Positions 43,996 through 55,911 of a stretch of DNA of 64,000 bases are shown in pieces (within the stretch, counting starts at the first letter, position 1; every line of letters begins with the position of its first letter). The DNA is from Ryuthela nishihirai. Its lineage: Eukaryota > Arthropoda > Arachnida > Araneae > Heptathelidae. Below the pieces are notes generated by a model. It was not told where the DNA came from. It made no database searches and was given only the letters and a program-made list of their open reading frames with translations. Both the position numbers and the translations under genes were made by a program. The DNA lies in assembly GCA_038380435.1 (NCBI GenBank), contig JAWZYU010000008.1:73608020-73672019 (forward strand), given 5' to 3'.

Positions 43996-44381
43996 GAGGC
44001 GGGGGTGGCTCAGTCGGTAGCGCGCCAGGCTCGTAATCTGTAGTTCCCAGGTTCGAGTCCCAGCTGGGTCAGCGTTGAGATTTATCTGCGCAAAATTCCC
44101 CGCCCTGCCCACGGTCAGTAAGAGACACCGATGGGCTTGGAAAGGCCACCGTCCGTCGGATGGGACGTTAAGCCGTGGTTCCGTATGCGGAAGAGCCATA
44201 CCCTGTGCACGTAAAAGAACACGCTGGATGGCCTTGACGAGAGGCTACCATCTGTCTCCCAACAGCTGTTCCAGTGGGTCCCCTCCCCCAACCTTCTCTG
44301 AGCCTTCGGGGTCCATGTGACCTGGCCATTTAGCCCATGGTGTACAAAAAAGTGCCGCTCAGAGGTAAAACAACCCAACCG
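43996..44381 (+). mobile_element. SINE-A, full length
   Basis: Complete copy with TSD GAAAACTGA at 43987-43995 and 44382-44390. It interrupts the DNA leading into the hAT fragment. Confidence 0.92.
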
Positions 44382-44429
44382 GAAAACTGAAAAACTTCTA
44401 TAGAACCTGAAAAAGATTTCAGAATTTCC

Positions 44430-44962
44430 GTAGTTTACCCAGTATTGGATTTTATTATCAATGATTCAAAAACAATATTTGAAGCAGCAGATACCATATG
44501 TGAATTATTCTCACCCACTTTGAACTTCCAGAACTTAAACGATGGTCACGTTACCGCAAAAGCAGCAAAATTTGTAAATACATATGAGAAAGATGTGTCA
44601 GAAGACTTACTGCACGAAATCCCTTACCTTAAAAGTATTCACAAGACAGTTTTCGGCACTGAAGGAAGCCCGATTAGACTTCTGAACGCAATTTACGACA
44701 AAAAACTGCAAGGTATATTTTTCAATATCTGCCTCACATTAAATTGTTTTGTACAGTACCAGTTACTGTTTCTTCAGCTGAAAGATCGTTCATCAGACTG
44801 ACAAATTCATTGAAAACATGGCAAAGAAGCACAACTAGTCAAGAGCGACTTAATCATCTGCCAATTTTGTGCATCGAAAATGATTTAGCTAAGCAAGTTG
44901 ATTTTACTGCAGTTATTGAAAAATTTGCGACGACCAAAGCTAGAAAATATACTTTGAGATAA
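44430..44962 (+). pseudogene. hAT transposase C-terminal fragment
   Basis: Two overlapping frames. The first (to 44801) has an acidic region and a helix-rich stretch. The second (from about 44744) reads FCTVPVTVSSAERSFIRL, then LKTWQRST..SQERLNHL and an IEN..A....F...I..FA..KARK end at a stop at 44960-44962. This is the C-terminal dimerisation region of hAT transposases, with the diagnostic SSAERSF and RLNHL words. A frameshift near 44745-44760 splits it and the catalytic core upstream is not found, so it is a remnant. An AATAAA near 45015 may be its old polyadenylation signal. Confidence 0.8.
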
Positions 44963-45460
44963 TTTTTGATATCACTGTAAGTTTTTATTATGTAAATCCA
45001 TATAGTTTTTTTTAATAAATATAAATGTTACTTTTGTGTCATCACTTAAGCTGGCTTATTTTATCCTAAATCCTGTAGAGCAGCACGCTGCCCCTTAACC
45101 TTAGCGGTAGGTAGGGGGACCCGCCAAAGATCCTGGCTTGGGAGCCCGCTTCAGGATGTGGGGGGCCCTGGGTTGGAGTCACAAGGTTTACCGAGGATTT
45201 AACTTCTTCAACTCTTTTACTTACAATAGAAGTTTTTCAGTGAAATCCTCTTCTGATGTCATATTCGGATTTTGAGTTGGAATATGAATTTTTATCACTT
45301 CTAGGCACTTTTTTGTGTAGTTCTGGAGATATTTGTTGAGGGGAGGGGGTCGCAGAAACGGCCGAAACTGGAGTAAACCCCCCTCTACCGAATTTTGAAC
45401 TTCTCTTGTCTTAATTTCATCTGTTTTTTCAGCTGCAGCAGCGTAGGATCTGTACTTTGT
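44963..45460. other. spacer, possible 3' end of the hAT element
   Basis: No gene. A GC-rich segment at 45080-45170 ends in a GGGGGGCCCTGG run. Confidence 0.35.
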
Positions 45461-45472
45461 GCTGAATGTGGG

Positions 45473-45857
45473 GGGCGGGGGGCTCAATCGGTAGCGCGCC
45501 AGGCTCGTTATCTCTAGTTCCCAGGTTCGAGACCCAGCTGGGTCAGCGTTGAGATTTATCTCCGCAAAATTCCCCGCCCTGCCCACGGTCAGTAGGGGAC
45601 ACCGATGGGCTTGGAAAGGCCGCCGTCCGTCGGATGGGACGTTAAGCCGTGGCCCCGTGTGTGGGAGAGCCATACCCTGTGCACGTTAAAGAACACGCTG
45701 GATGGCCTTGACGGGAGGATACCATCTGTCTCCCAACAGCTGTTCCAGTGGGTCCCCTCCCCCAACCTTCTCTGAGCCTTCGGGGTCCATGTGACCTGGC
45801 CATTTAGCCCATTGTGTGCAAAACAAGTGCCGCTCTGAGGTAAAACAACCCAACCCA
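45473..45857 (+). mobile_element. SINE-A, full length
   Basis: Complete copy with TSD GCTGAATGTGGG / GCCGAATGTGGG at 45461-45472 and 45858-45869, one mismatch. Confidence 0.92.
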
Positions 45858-46109
45858 GCCGAATGTGGGACAATTGTTTGCAAAGTGGCCTAACTGAAAG
45901 CATCAGCGACGTTATTTGGCCATGCCGCTATAACAAATGGTAGCGATATACTTCCGAATTCGCAAGTAATTGGGATTATCCCTTTCCTTTTCTATCTTGA
46001 CTATTCTCGTACCAGTGAGAATTTTGCTGAACCTTTCTTCGTGATATCTCTCGCTAGAGATTTCCGAGACGATTCCGAAATGCGAAAGCTCTTACTCAAT
46101 CTCATCGTT

Positions 46110-48880
46110 GGTAATATAAAATGGAAATTTGGAGATGTAACCTGTCCTAATAGCTGAAATGAGGAATTTTTTATCTGTAAAAGTGGTAATATAAAATGGA
46201 AATTTGGAGATGTAAACTGTCCTATTAGCTGAAATGAGGAATTTTTTATCTGTAAAAGTGGTAATATAAAATGGAAATTTGGAGATGTAAACTGTCCTAA
46301 TAGCTGAAATGAGGAATTTTTTATCTGTAAAAGTGGTAATATAAAATGGAAATTTGGAGATGTAAACTGTCCTAATAGCTGAAATGAGGAATTTTTTATC
46401 TGTAAAAGTGGTAATATAAAATGGAAATTTGGAGATGTAAACTGTCCTAATAGCTGAAATGAGGAATTTTTTATCTGTAAAAGTGGTAATATAAAATGGA
46501 AATTTGGAGATGTAAACTGTCCTAATAGCTGAAATGAGGAATTTTTTATCTGTAAAAGTGGTAATATAAAATGGAAATTTGGAGATGTAAACTGTCCTAA
46601 TAGCTGAAATGAGGAATTTTTTATCTGTAAAAGTGGTAATATAAAATGGAAATTTGGAGATGTAAACTGTCCTAATAGCTGAAATGAGGAATTTTTTATC
46701 TGTAAAAGTGGTAATATAAAATGGAAATTTGGAGATGTAAACTGTCCTAATAGCTGAAATGAGGAATTTTTTATCTGTAAAAGTGGTAATATAAAATGGA
46801 AATTTGGAGATGTAAACTGTCCTAATAGCTGAAATGAGGAATTTTTTATCTGTAAAAGTGGTAATATAAAATGGAAAATTGGAGATGTAACCTGTCCTAA
46901 TAGCTGAAATGAGGAATTTTTTATCTGTAAAAGTGGTAATATAAAATGGAAATTTGGAGATGTAAACTGTCCTAATAGCTGAAATGAGGAATTTTTTATC
47001 TGTAAAAGTGGTAATATAAAATGGAAATTTGGAGATGTAAACTGTCCTAATAGCTGAAATGAGGAATTTTTTATCTGTAAAAGTGGTAATATAAAATGGA
47101 AATTTGGAGATGTAAACTGTCCTAATAGCTGAAATGAGGAATTTTTTATCTGTAAAAGTGGCAATATAAAATGGAAATTTGGAGATGTAAACTGTCCTAA
47201 TAGCTGAAATGAGGAATTTTTTATCTGTAAAAGTGGTAATATAAAATGGAAATTTGGAGATGTAACCTGTCCTAATAGCTGAAATGAGGAATTTTTTATC
47301 TGTAAAAGTGGTAATATAAAATGGAAATTTGGAGATGTAAACTGTCCTAATAGCTGAAATGAGGAATTTTTTATCTGTAAAAGTGGTAATATAAAATGTA
47401 AATTTGGAGATGTAACCTGTCCTAATAGCTGAAATGAGGAATTTTTTATCTGTAAAAGTGGTAATATAAAATGGAAATTTGGAGATGTAAACTGTCCTAA
47501 TAGCTGAAATGAGGAATTTTTTATCTGTAAAAGTGGTAATATAAAATGGAAATTTGGAGATGTAACCTGTCCTAATAGCTGAAATGAGGAATTTTTTATC
47601 TGTAAAAGTGGTAATATAAAATGGAAATTTGGAGATGTAAACTGTCCTAATAGCTGAAATGAGGAATTTTTTATCTGTAAAAGTGGTAATATAAAATGGA
47701 AATTTGGAGATGTAACCTGTCCTAATAGCTGAAATGAGGAATTTTTTATCTGTAAAAGTGGTAATATAAAATGGAAATTTGGAGATGTAACCTGTCCTAA
47801 TAGCTGAAATGAGGAATTTTTTATCTGTAAAAGTGGTAATATAAAATGGAAATTTGGAGATGTAAACTGTCCTAATAGCTGAAATGAGGAATTTTTTATC
47901 TGTAAAAGTGGTAATATAAAATGGAAATTTGGAGATGTAAACTGTCCTAATAGCTGAAATGAGGAATTTTTTATCTGTAAAAGTGGTAATATAAAATGGA
48001 AATTTGGAGATGTAAACTGTCCTAATAGCTGAAATGAGGAATTTTTTATCTGTAAAAGTGGCAATATAAAATGGAAATTTGGAGATGTAAACTGTCCTAA
48101 TAGCTGAAATGAGGAATTTTTTATCTGTAAAAGTGGTAATATAAAATGGAAATTTGGAGATGTAACCTGTCCTAATAGCTGAAATGAGGAATTTTTTATC
48201 TGTAAAAGTGGTAATATAAAATGGAAATTTGGAGATGTAAACTGTCCTAATAGCTGAAATGAGGAATTTTTTATCTGTAAAAGTGGTAATATAAAATGTA
48301 AATTTGGAGATGTAACCTGTCCTAATAGCTGAAATGAGGAATTTTTTATCTGTAAAAGTGGTAATATAAAATGGAAATTTGGAGATGTAAACTGTCCTAA
48401 TAGCTGAAATGAGGAATTTTTTATCTGTAAAAGTGGTAATATAAAATGGAAATTTGGAGATGTAACCTGTCCTAATAGCTGAAATGAGGAATTTTTTATC
48501 TGTAAAAGTGGTAATATAAAATGGAAATTTGGAGATGTAAACTGTCCTAATAGCTGAAATGAGGAATTTTTTATCTGTAAAAGTGGTAATATAAAATGGA
48601 AATTTGGAGATGTAACCTGTCCTAATAGCTGAAATGAGGAATTTTTTATCTGTAAAAGTGGTAATATAAAATGGAAATTTGGAGATGTAACCTGTCCTAA
48701 TAGCTGAAATGAGGAATTTTTTATCTGTAAAAGTGGTAATATAAAATGGAAATTTGGAGATGTAAACTGTCCTAATAGCTGAAATGAGGAATTTTTTATC
48801 TGTAAAAGTGGTAATATAAAATGGAAATTTGGAGATGTAAACTGTCCTAATAGCTGAAATGAGGAATTTTTTATCTGTAA
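46110..48880. repeat. 75-bp satellite, about 37 near-identical copies
   Basis: Unit starts GTAATATAAAATGGAAATTT and ends TTTTTTATCTGTAAAAGTG. Differences are a handful of single-base variants (AAACTGT or AACCTGT, ATGGAAA or ATGTAAA, GTAAT or GCAAT). As 75 is a multiple of 3 the minus strand stays open for 975 codons with a 25-residue period; a gene is not supported. Confidence 0.97.
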
Positions 48881-49129
48881 AAATAAATTAATATTTTTTT
48901 CCCGAGAAACTCCATCAGAAGACGGCAATCGGCTGCAAAAGTAAAACGAGCTAATTGAAAACCAACAAAAAATTTCTTTTACGGTTCGTTTGAAAACGAG
49001 CTAATGTTTTCACTTTCTCATCTGCCTATGCCATCGAGGGCCTATGTCAATATTTGTTCGTCTGTCTGTCCGTCTCTCTGTTAACTATTGTCTGTCCATC
49101 TGTCTTTCCACCTGTCTCTGTCGTCTATA
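48881..49129. other. spacer with CTGTCTGTC-type simple sequence
   Basis: Direct repeat AAACGAGCTAAT at about 48945 and 48993, then a CTGT-rich microsatellite at 49060-49125. No gene. Confidence 0.4.
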
Positions 49130-49420
49130 GACAATTTTTTTTTGCTTTTAGAACTAAATGAAAAATTCTTTTGAGGTTGGATAAGTGTGGAACATATATT
49201 GCGATTAGCAATTTTGAAAATTTTCAATAGCTTTAATAGCGCCCTCTAGCAATGGGAAAAGAGGAAAATGCTCAAATTTCAAACGAATATTACAAACTAT
49301 TTACACTGGAAATCTGAAATTTTGGTAGTGGAGTGTTATGGTCAGAAGGTTTACAATGGCAATAAGGTTTTGCCATCTTAGCCAAAAAGGGGTGCTGCGA
49401 AAATGAAACTTTTTTAACAG
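49130..49420 (+). repeat. ~240-bp dispersed repeat
   Basis: Word order AAAAATTCTTTT.AGGTTGGA, ATTGCGATT, AGCTTTAATAGCGCCCTCTA, CAAACGAATATTACAA, GAAATTTTGG, GGTCA.AAGGTTT. It matches the tandem copies at 51180-51940. Confidence 0.65.
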
Positions 49421-49557
49421 ATAAACAAAATAATATATAAATTTTTTTTGTTTTACAGGCACAAACAAAATAGTAATGATTTAAAAAATATTTGATAAAC
49501 TCAGCGTTACCTGTAGATGTTTAAACCTTTATTAATAAATGTCTTTTGTGAAAAAAG

Positions 49558-49634
49558 TCGCCGTTAGTTCAACAGGTTAAAATACTCTGACATGTTGCTG
49601 GAGAGATGCGGGTTCGAATCCCGTATGTCGGCGA
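49558..49634 (+). tRNA. tRNA-like sequence, probably pseudogene or head of another SINE
   Basis: TCGCCG pairs with CGGCGA as an acceptor stem. The A box TAGTTCAACAGG and B box GGTTCGAATCC fit the pol III consensus and GCGGG/CCCGT makes a T stem. The anticodon arm does not fold into a normal 5-bp stem and 7-base loop, so a functional tRNA is unlikely. Confidence 0.4.
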
Positions 49635-49639
49635 AATTG

Positions 49640-50479
49640 TTTTCCACAAAAATATTAATATTTTTCGAATCCCCTTCGGTGGAATTTCCAGTGTTAGAGA
49701 CAACTAAGGGCGGTAAATAAAACTAGAAAAGTGACCTCTAGCGGCGGAAAAAAGCTACCTCTAACTATACAGACCTCTAACCAACATACTCAAAGGGTGG
49801 CTTTTAAGTATTTTCATAAGCTTTTAAGTATTCTTATAAGTACTTTTATAAGATTCTTTAAAGTTAATGAGTGTTTTAGGATTATGATATTAGAAGGATT
49901 TATTGCATATCGTGTTAATCAAAATATTCATGGTATAATGTGTAATTTATTGAGTTTTTTCTAATGTAATTTACACAATTCAGATGTTAATGTTTAATTA
50001 TTTTTTTTTAAAGTAAACATCAGTTTTAAACTGATTTTCGATTTTTTTCACAGCAACCTACAGTTAAATCGCCAGAATCGAATGATTTCTAACCAAAGCC
50101 ATTTTGTTGATTGATCCAGCACGTGACGTCGTATTTATCTTAATTTTCTTTCTCCGTTTGGCAACAAGTGGTAAGTGCAGGATTTTCTCTCTTCAGAATA
50201 AGTGCTTAGGTAATTGGTATTCCAGTTGTTTCAGATTTCTACAAGAATGATTAATATTTGTTTAACTGGCATAAAAAAAATCACCTAATGTTTCATTAAA
50301 ACACTATTAATAGACTGTTTTATTTTATATTGGTGTTCAAAAGTTTAAGAACCAAATACATAAATTTGAATAATTGAAAAGCAGTCTAGTAGGGTTTTGA
50401 ATTATTCAAAAACTCTATGGTTTCAAAAAGCTGTGGAAGGTTTCGACAGTTTGGTTTTTGAAGGTTCGAGGATTTATTT
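49640..50479. other. AT-rich spacer
   Basis: No recognised gene. A less AT-rich patch at 50090-50175 has GTGACGTC and a splice-donor-like GTG|GTAAGT near 50170; on its own this is weak. Confidence 0.35.
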
Positions 50480-50565
50480 TTTTTGTGAGAATAATACTTG
50501 AGCAGGGTTTCCTAATTACTAAAATATTCCACCGGACTGATAGGGTGGAATGGTATTTTATGGGT
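50480..50565 (+). repeat. AGGGTTTCC-family fragment
   Basis: GAGAATAATACTTGAGCAGG, GTTTCCTAATTACTAAAATA, TTCCACCGG. A SINE-A lies immediately to the right, as at the 5.7 and 63.5 kb copies. Confidence 0.6.
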
Positions 50566-50566
50566 T

Positions 50567-51088
50567 GGGTTGGGTTGTTTTACCTCTGAGCGGCACTTTT
50601 TTGCACACCATGGGCTAAATGGCCAGGTCACATGGACTCCGAAGGCTCAGAGAAGGTTGGGGGAGGGGACCCACTGGAACAGCTGTTAGGGGACAGATGG
50701 TAGCCTTCCGTCAAGGCCATCCAGCGTGTTCTTTAACATTGGGTTTTTTTACCTATGAGCGGCACTTTTTTGCACACAATGGGCTAAATGGCCAGGTCAC
50801 ATGGACCCCGAAGGCTCAGAGAAGGTTGGGGGAGGGGACCCACTGGAACAGCTGTTGGGAGCTTGCCTCCCGTCAAGGCCATCCAGCGTGTTCTTTAACG
50901 TGCACAGGGTATGGCTCTCCCGCACACGGGGCCACGGCTTAACGTCCCATCCGACGGACGGCGGCCTTTCCAAGCCCATCGGTGTCCCCTACTGACCGTG
51001 GGCAGGGCGGGGAATTTTGCGGAGATAAATCTCAACGCTGACCCAGCTGGGACTCGAACCTGGGAACTACAGATTACGAGCCTGGCGT
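50567..51088 (-). mobile_element. SINE-A with two 3' modules, head truncated
   Basis: Antisense copy. The second module lacks about 10 bp (GGGAGCTTGCCTCC). It ends at GAGCCTGGCG, inside the head. Confidence 0.88.
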
Positions 51089-51179
51089 ATTCTATATGGA
51101 GTACTATATATGTTAATATTGAAAGGAAACGAGATAATAGTTTCACTTTATCGTCTGTCTGTCCTTCTGTAGATATCGA

Positions 51180-51940
51180 CCTTTTTTGTTTATTGAGATA
51201 AATTAAAAATTGCTATAATATTATGAATCTTCGAAAGCTATAATTGCGTCCTCTAACGGTGGAAAAAAATGGAAATATCAAACGAATATTGTAAACGATG
51301 TAATTATGCTAGAAATTTGAAATTTTGATGGTGAAATGTGAAGGTCACGAAGTTTCCATTATCAACAATGGGCTGACCCCTTAGACCCAGAGAAACGGAA
51401 AATGAACATATTTTGTTTTAAGAGATAATTGTTTGTTTTTACAGATAAATTAAGAATTCCTTTTAGGTTGGATAGGGACTGATGCAATATTACGATTTGC
51501 ACTTTCTGAATCTCCGAAAAGCTGTAGTTACGCTCTCTAACGATGGTAATTTTTCAAACGCATATTGCAAGCGATATATTTATGCTAGAAATATGAAATT
51601 TTAGTGGAGGAATATGAAGGTCACGAAGTTTTAATTTTCAACAATGAACCGACCCCTTAGACGAAGGGGGTGGAAAAATGCAATTATTTGTTTTAAGAGA
51701 TAATTGTTTGTTTTTAGAGCATAATGAAAAATTCTTTTTAGGTTGGATAGGTATTGATGCAATATTACGTTTTGAATTTCCGAACCTTCCAAAAGCTATA
51801 AATGCGCCCTCTAACGGTGGAAAAGTTGAAAATTCTAAAATTTAACACGAATATTTCAAATTATATATTTATGAGAGAAGTTTTAAATTGTCGTGGTGAA
51901 ATATGAACGTCATGAAGTTATCATTGGCAACAATGAGTTA
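51180..51940 (+). repeat. three tandem ~240-bp repeats
   Basis: Three consecutive copies (about 51180-51410, 51411-51690, 51691-51940) share TTTAGGTTGGATAG, the (A)GCG(C/T)CCTCTAACG word, the AA(C)GAATATT word and AAGGTCACGAAGTT. Divergence is moderate, so this is an old tandem. Confidence 0.7.
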
Positions 51941-52269
51941 CCTCCTTATCTACAGTCGCTCAAAAAAATATCCGAACACTATGGTTGATTACAGAATTCA
52001 GCAAAAATATCTGGCAACGATTTTTTTTTCAGAAATTAGTGATCTGGCAACCTTTGTGTACGTACACGAAGATTGCCAGATCACAAATTTCTAAAAAAAA
52101 ATCGTTGCTATATGTTTTTTCTGAATTCTGTAATCAACCATAGTTAACACGAAGGTTGCCAGATCACTAATTTCTAAAAAAAATCGTTGCCAGATATTTT
52201 TTCTGAATTCTGTAATCAACCATAGTGTTCGGATATTTTTTAATATATATATAATGCGTGTGAATATAT

Positions 52270-52720
52270 AATGCAATGAATATGGAGCGTGTGCAGTTAC
52301 CGTTCACAGCAAACTGGAGCGGTTGCGGTTAATGTTCACAACACATTGGATCGTGTGAGCTCACAAAGACCTAGATCGTATGAGCTCACTCACGGAAATA
52401 TTGAGCGTGTGCAGTTACCGTTCACAGCAAACTGGAGCGGTTGAGGTTAATGTTCACAGCACATTGGATCGTGTGAGCTCACAAAGACCTAGATCGTATG
52501 GGCTCACTCACGGAAATATTGAGCGTGTGCAGTTACCGTTAACAGCAAACTGGAGCGATTGCGGTTAATGTTCACAGCACTTTGGATCGTGTGAGCTCAC
52601 AAAGACCTAGATCGTGTGGGCTCACTCACGGAAATATTGAGCTTGTGCAGTTACCGTTCACAGCAAACTGGAGCGTGTGCAGTCACTGCACACGCTCCAG
52701 TTTGCTGTGAACGGTAACTG
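52270..52720. repeat. ~119-bp minisatellite inside MITE, ending in a palindrome
   Basis: GAGCGTGTGCAGTTACCGTT recurs near 52281, 52402 and 52520 with a related unit near 52640. Each unit carries GGATCGTGTGAGCTCACAAA. The last unit folds back on itself at 52648-52720. Confidence 0.9.
52648..52720. repeat. 73-bp perfect palindrome
   Basis: 36-bp arms 52648-52683 and 52685-52720 are exact reverse complements around one base. A second, 13-bp hairpin with one mismatch follows at 52719-52749. Confidence 0.9.
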
Positions 52721-53179
52721 GAGCGTGTACAATTGCTGTACATGCTCCAGATATTTTTCCTGAATCTGTAATCACATGACACGAAGGATGCCAGAGCACA
52801 AATTTCTAAAAAAAATCGTTGCTATATATTTTTTCTGAATTCTGTAATCAACCATAGCGTTCGGATACTTTTTTGAGCGATTGTACAGGGAAGTTCGATT
52901 TCCCTTTATCCACAGAGTGAGCTCTTTTAACTCTGCTTATTGCGCATGGTCTTAGCTATGTACATCATAATATGTTTTAACAAGATATTATTAACAACGG
53001 ACAATAAATCACCCCGCTTAATTTCTTGGCCGTCATATAGATTTCTATTTGGTTTGAACGAAACACTGTATCTAAAATTGTTCAAGAGTTCTGAGATCTG
53101 CAACTGGGAACACTGCTATGCACCTGGGACAGCTATTGGCTCAGTCTATAGCATGCCAAGTTAATCATAATCTGCAGTT

Positions 53180-53572
53180 TGGTTGGGTTGGTTGGGTTGT
53201 TTTACCTCTGAGTGGCACTTTTTTGCACACCATGGGCTAAACTGGCTAGGTCACATGGACCCCGAAGGCTCAGAGAAGGTTGGGGGAGGGGACCCACTGG
53301 AACAGCTGTTGGGAGACAGATGGTAGCCTCCCGTCAAGGCCATCCAGCGTGTTCTTTAACGTGCACAGGGCATGGCTCTCCCGTACACGGGGCCACGGCT
53401 TAACGTCCCATCCGACGGACAACAGTCTTTTCAAGATCATCGGTGTCCCCTACTGACCGTGGACAGGGAGGGGAATTTTGCGGAGATAAATCTCAACGCT
53501 GACCCAGCTGGAACTCGAACCTGGGAACTACAGATTACGAGCCTGGCGCGCTACCGACTGAGCCACCCCGCC
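53180..53572 (-). mobile_element. SINE-A, full length
   Basis: Complete antisense copy with substitutions in the central block. Its right flank is the 70-bp sequence also found at 21618-21690. Confidence 0.9.
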
Positions 53573-53645
53573 CCTAAGAGAAGTAGGATAACATATCACA
53601 TCTAGCGAATAGAGACGAAAGGAAATTTTTCATTTTCAGAATTTT
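53573..53645. repeat. flank shared with 21618-21690
   Basis: Nearly identical 70-bp sequence following a SINE-A head at both loci. Confidence 0.85.
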
Positions 53646-54046
53646 GCATCCTGAAGCAGAGTAATTCGCAATTATTGAAAAAAAAATTGTCATTGGAAAA
53701 TATAAATAATAATATATTATTAGCTCTATAAAACGCAAAAGTATCTCTCTTTTCTTCCTTAAAATGAAAAAGTTGCATTTTTATCGTTTGGGGTTAAAGG
53801 GCAAATCATCCAGTATTATAAAATAAAATCATTTACTTTACATTACTACGTTGAATTTTTGGAAAACTATTAAATTTTAAAACATAAGGAGCTACAGATC
53901 AAATTTTAATCAAATATAATTAAATTACAACACATATGACTATCATGTTGTTCATCAACATATTCACCAGAATTTTTAATTTCTTATATCGTTTTAATAT
54001 TCATTAAGTTTTACATTTTCTACATTTAGCGCCCTCTAACGATGGT
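53646..54046. other. AT-rich spacer
   Basis: No gene. A GCGCCCTCTAACG word occurs at about 54031. Confidence 0.4.
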
Positions 54047-54056
54047 AAATTAAGGC

Positions 54057-54704
54057 TTTTTGGGTTGGATTGTTTTACCTCTGAGCGGCACTTTTTTGCA
54101 CACCATGGGCTAAATGGCCTGGTCACATGGACCCCGAAGGCTCAGAGAAGGTTGGGGGAGGGGACCCACTGGAACAGCTGTTGGGAGACAGATGGTAGCC
54201 TCCCGTCAAGGCCATCCAGCGTGTTCTTTAACGTGCACAGGGTATGGCTCAGAGAAGGTTGTGGGAGGGGACTCACTGGAACAGCTGTTAGGGGACAGAT
54301 GGTAGCCTCCCGTCAAGGCCATCTAGCGTGTTCTTTAATGTTGGGTTGTTTTACCTCTGAGCGGCACTTTTTTGCACACCATGGGCTAAATGGCCAGGTC
54401 ACATGGACCCCCGAAGGCTCAGAGAAGGTTGGGGGAGGGGACACACTGGAACAGCTGTTGGGAGACAGATGGTAGCCTCCCGTCAAGGCCATCCAGCGTG
54501 TTCTTTAACGTGCACAGGGTATGGCTCTCCCGCACACGGGGCCACGGCTTAACGTCCCATCCGACGGACGGCGGCCTTTCCAAACCCATCGGTGTCCCCT
54601 ACTGACCGTGGGCAGGGCGGGCAATTTTGCGGAGATAAGTCTCAACGCTGACCCAGCTGGGACTCGAACCTGGGAACTACAGATTACGAGCGTGGCGCGC
54701 ATGA
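54057..54704 (-). mobile_element. SINE-A with rearranged multiple 3' modules
   Basis: Antisense copy: one full module, a partial module fused at GGTATGGCTCAGAGAAGG, a second full module, the central block, and a head ending at GCGTGGCGCGC. TSD AAATTAAGGC at 54047-54056 and 54705-54714. Confidence 0.9.
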
Positions 54705-54829
54705 AAATTAAGGCCATTCGGAGGATTTGAAAACTCTGCAGCATCGCATTTCGCTAGTGCTTATTCACCTCAACAAGAATTGTTCTTTAATATCTCAAAA
54801 CAAAAAAGTTCCTCGTCTCCCAATGATCA

Positions 54830-55141
54830 TCAGAACCAATTGATCACTACACTTCACCACTAAAATATCAAATTTCTAGACAAAATAGATGGTTTGCAAT
54901 AATCGTTTAAAGTTTTGAAAAAATTCCACCTTCAGCGGGCGCGCTTAAAGCTTTTGAGGTAGAGGGCAATATAGGCTCTCCATTTTGAGTCTAAAAGTGT
55001 AAATCGTAATTGTCAACCCGAAAAGAATTTTCAATTTATCTTTAAAAAAATTATGTTTGACACAAAAAATTGCGTTTTTCCACCCCCCCCCCTCTAGGGG
55101 GTAAAAATGAAAATCATTATTTTCAAGCCAAACTTCGTGAA
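54830..55141 (-). repeat. ~240-bp dispersed repeat, left part
   Basis: The reverse strand carries the family word order (AGGGCGC-like word, GAAAATTCTTTTCGGG, AATCGTAATT). It is split by the hAT element at 55142 and resumes at 56161. Confidence 0.6.
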
Positions 55142-55429
55142 CAGAGGCGTAGCTAGACTTTTGGCGACCTTGGCAAATTAGGGATAAAAGAAATAAACAT
55201 GTTATTTATATTACATATATTTATTGTCATTTTAATGCAGTTCCACGAATAAATATTCATTGCACATAAATAATTGCAAAAGAAATTGTAATTAATTATG
55301 CAAGCAATTATTTTTTAAAGTAATTTAATTTTTCCTACTTTTTCGTTGACAAAATCGTTAATAAACTCATCAAAATTAATTTTTTGAGTCAGTTCTCGCT
55401 CAATTGATAGGAAACAAAGTGATGATGTA

Positions 55430-55644
55430 CAGTCGCTCAAAAAAGTATCCGAACATTATGGTTGATTACAGAATTCAGAAAAAATATCTAGTAACGATTT
55501 TTATTTAATGAGCGATCTGGCAACCTTCGTGTACATACACGAAGGTTGCCAGATCACTAATTTCTAAAAAAAAAATCGTTGCCAGATGTTTTTTTCTGAA
55601 TTTTGTAATCAACCATAGCGTTCGGATACTTTTTTGAGCGACTG
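55430..55644. mobile_element. complete palindromic MITE, 215 bp
   Basis: Ends CAGTCGCTCAAAAAAGTATC on both sides with TA at 55428-55429 and 55645-55646. Almost the whole element is an inverted repeat centred on GTGTACATACAC. It is a Tc1/mariner-type non-autonomous element. Confidence 0.93.
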
Positions 55645-55911
55645 TACTCTCCTGTCCTCATGTTCATCTTAAACAATCCCGGGGTTTATAAACATAATAA
55701 TTCAATGCAATGCACAAATTATGAACTCCGGTTAAAAGAAAAAACAATACCTAGGTGACAAAATTTTATTTTGTAACGGCATGATTTGTAAGAGCAATGT
55801 GGATCGTTGGAAATTGCGCCATAAAGCTGTTTTATGACATGAGGGGTGCAGTGTGTGTGTGGGGGGAGGGGGGCTAATTGTCCGCCAATAAAGCGAAAAA
55901 ATATTTTTGTA

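Larger units (their letters stand above)
51953..52883. mobile_element. Tc1/mariner-type MITE carrying an internal minisatellite
   Basis: The left end CAGTCGCTCAAAAAAATATC is preceded by TA at 51951-51952. The right end mirrors it (GAGCGATTG) and is followed by TA at 52884-52885. Between the termini lie extra copies of the MITE's inner GATCTGGCAACCTT block and a ~119-bp tandem array at 52270-52720. No transposase. Confidence 0.85.

Noticed and set aside
46001..48928. A 975-codon open frame on the minus strand with a 25-residue repeat
   Set aside because: It lies wholly on the 75-bp satellite, which stays open because 75 is a multiple of 3. Unit variants change residues freely, there is no signal peptide or flanking domain, and a 25-codon unit lacking stops in one of six frames is expected often by chance.
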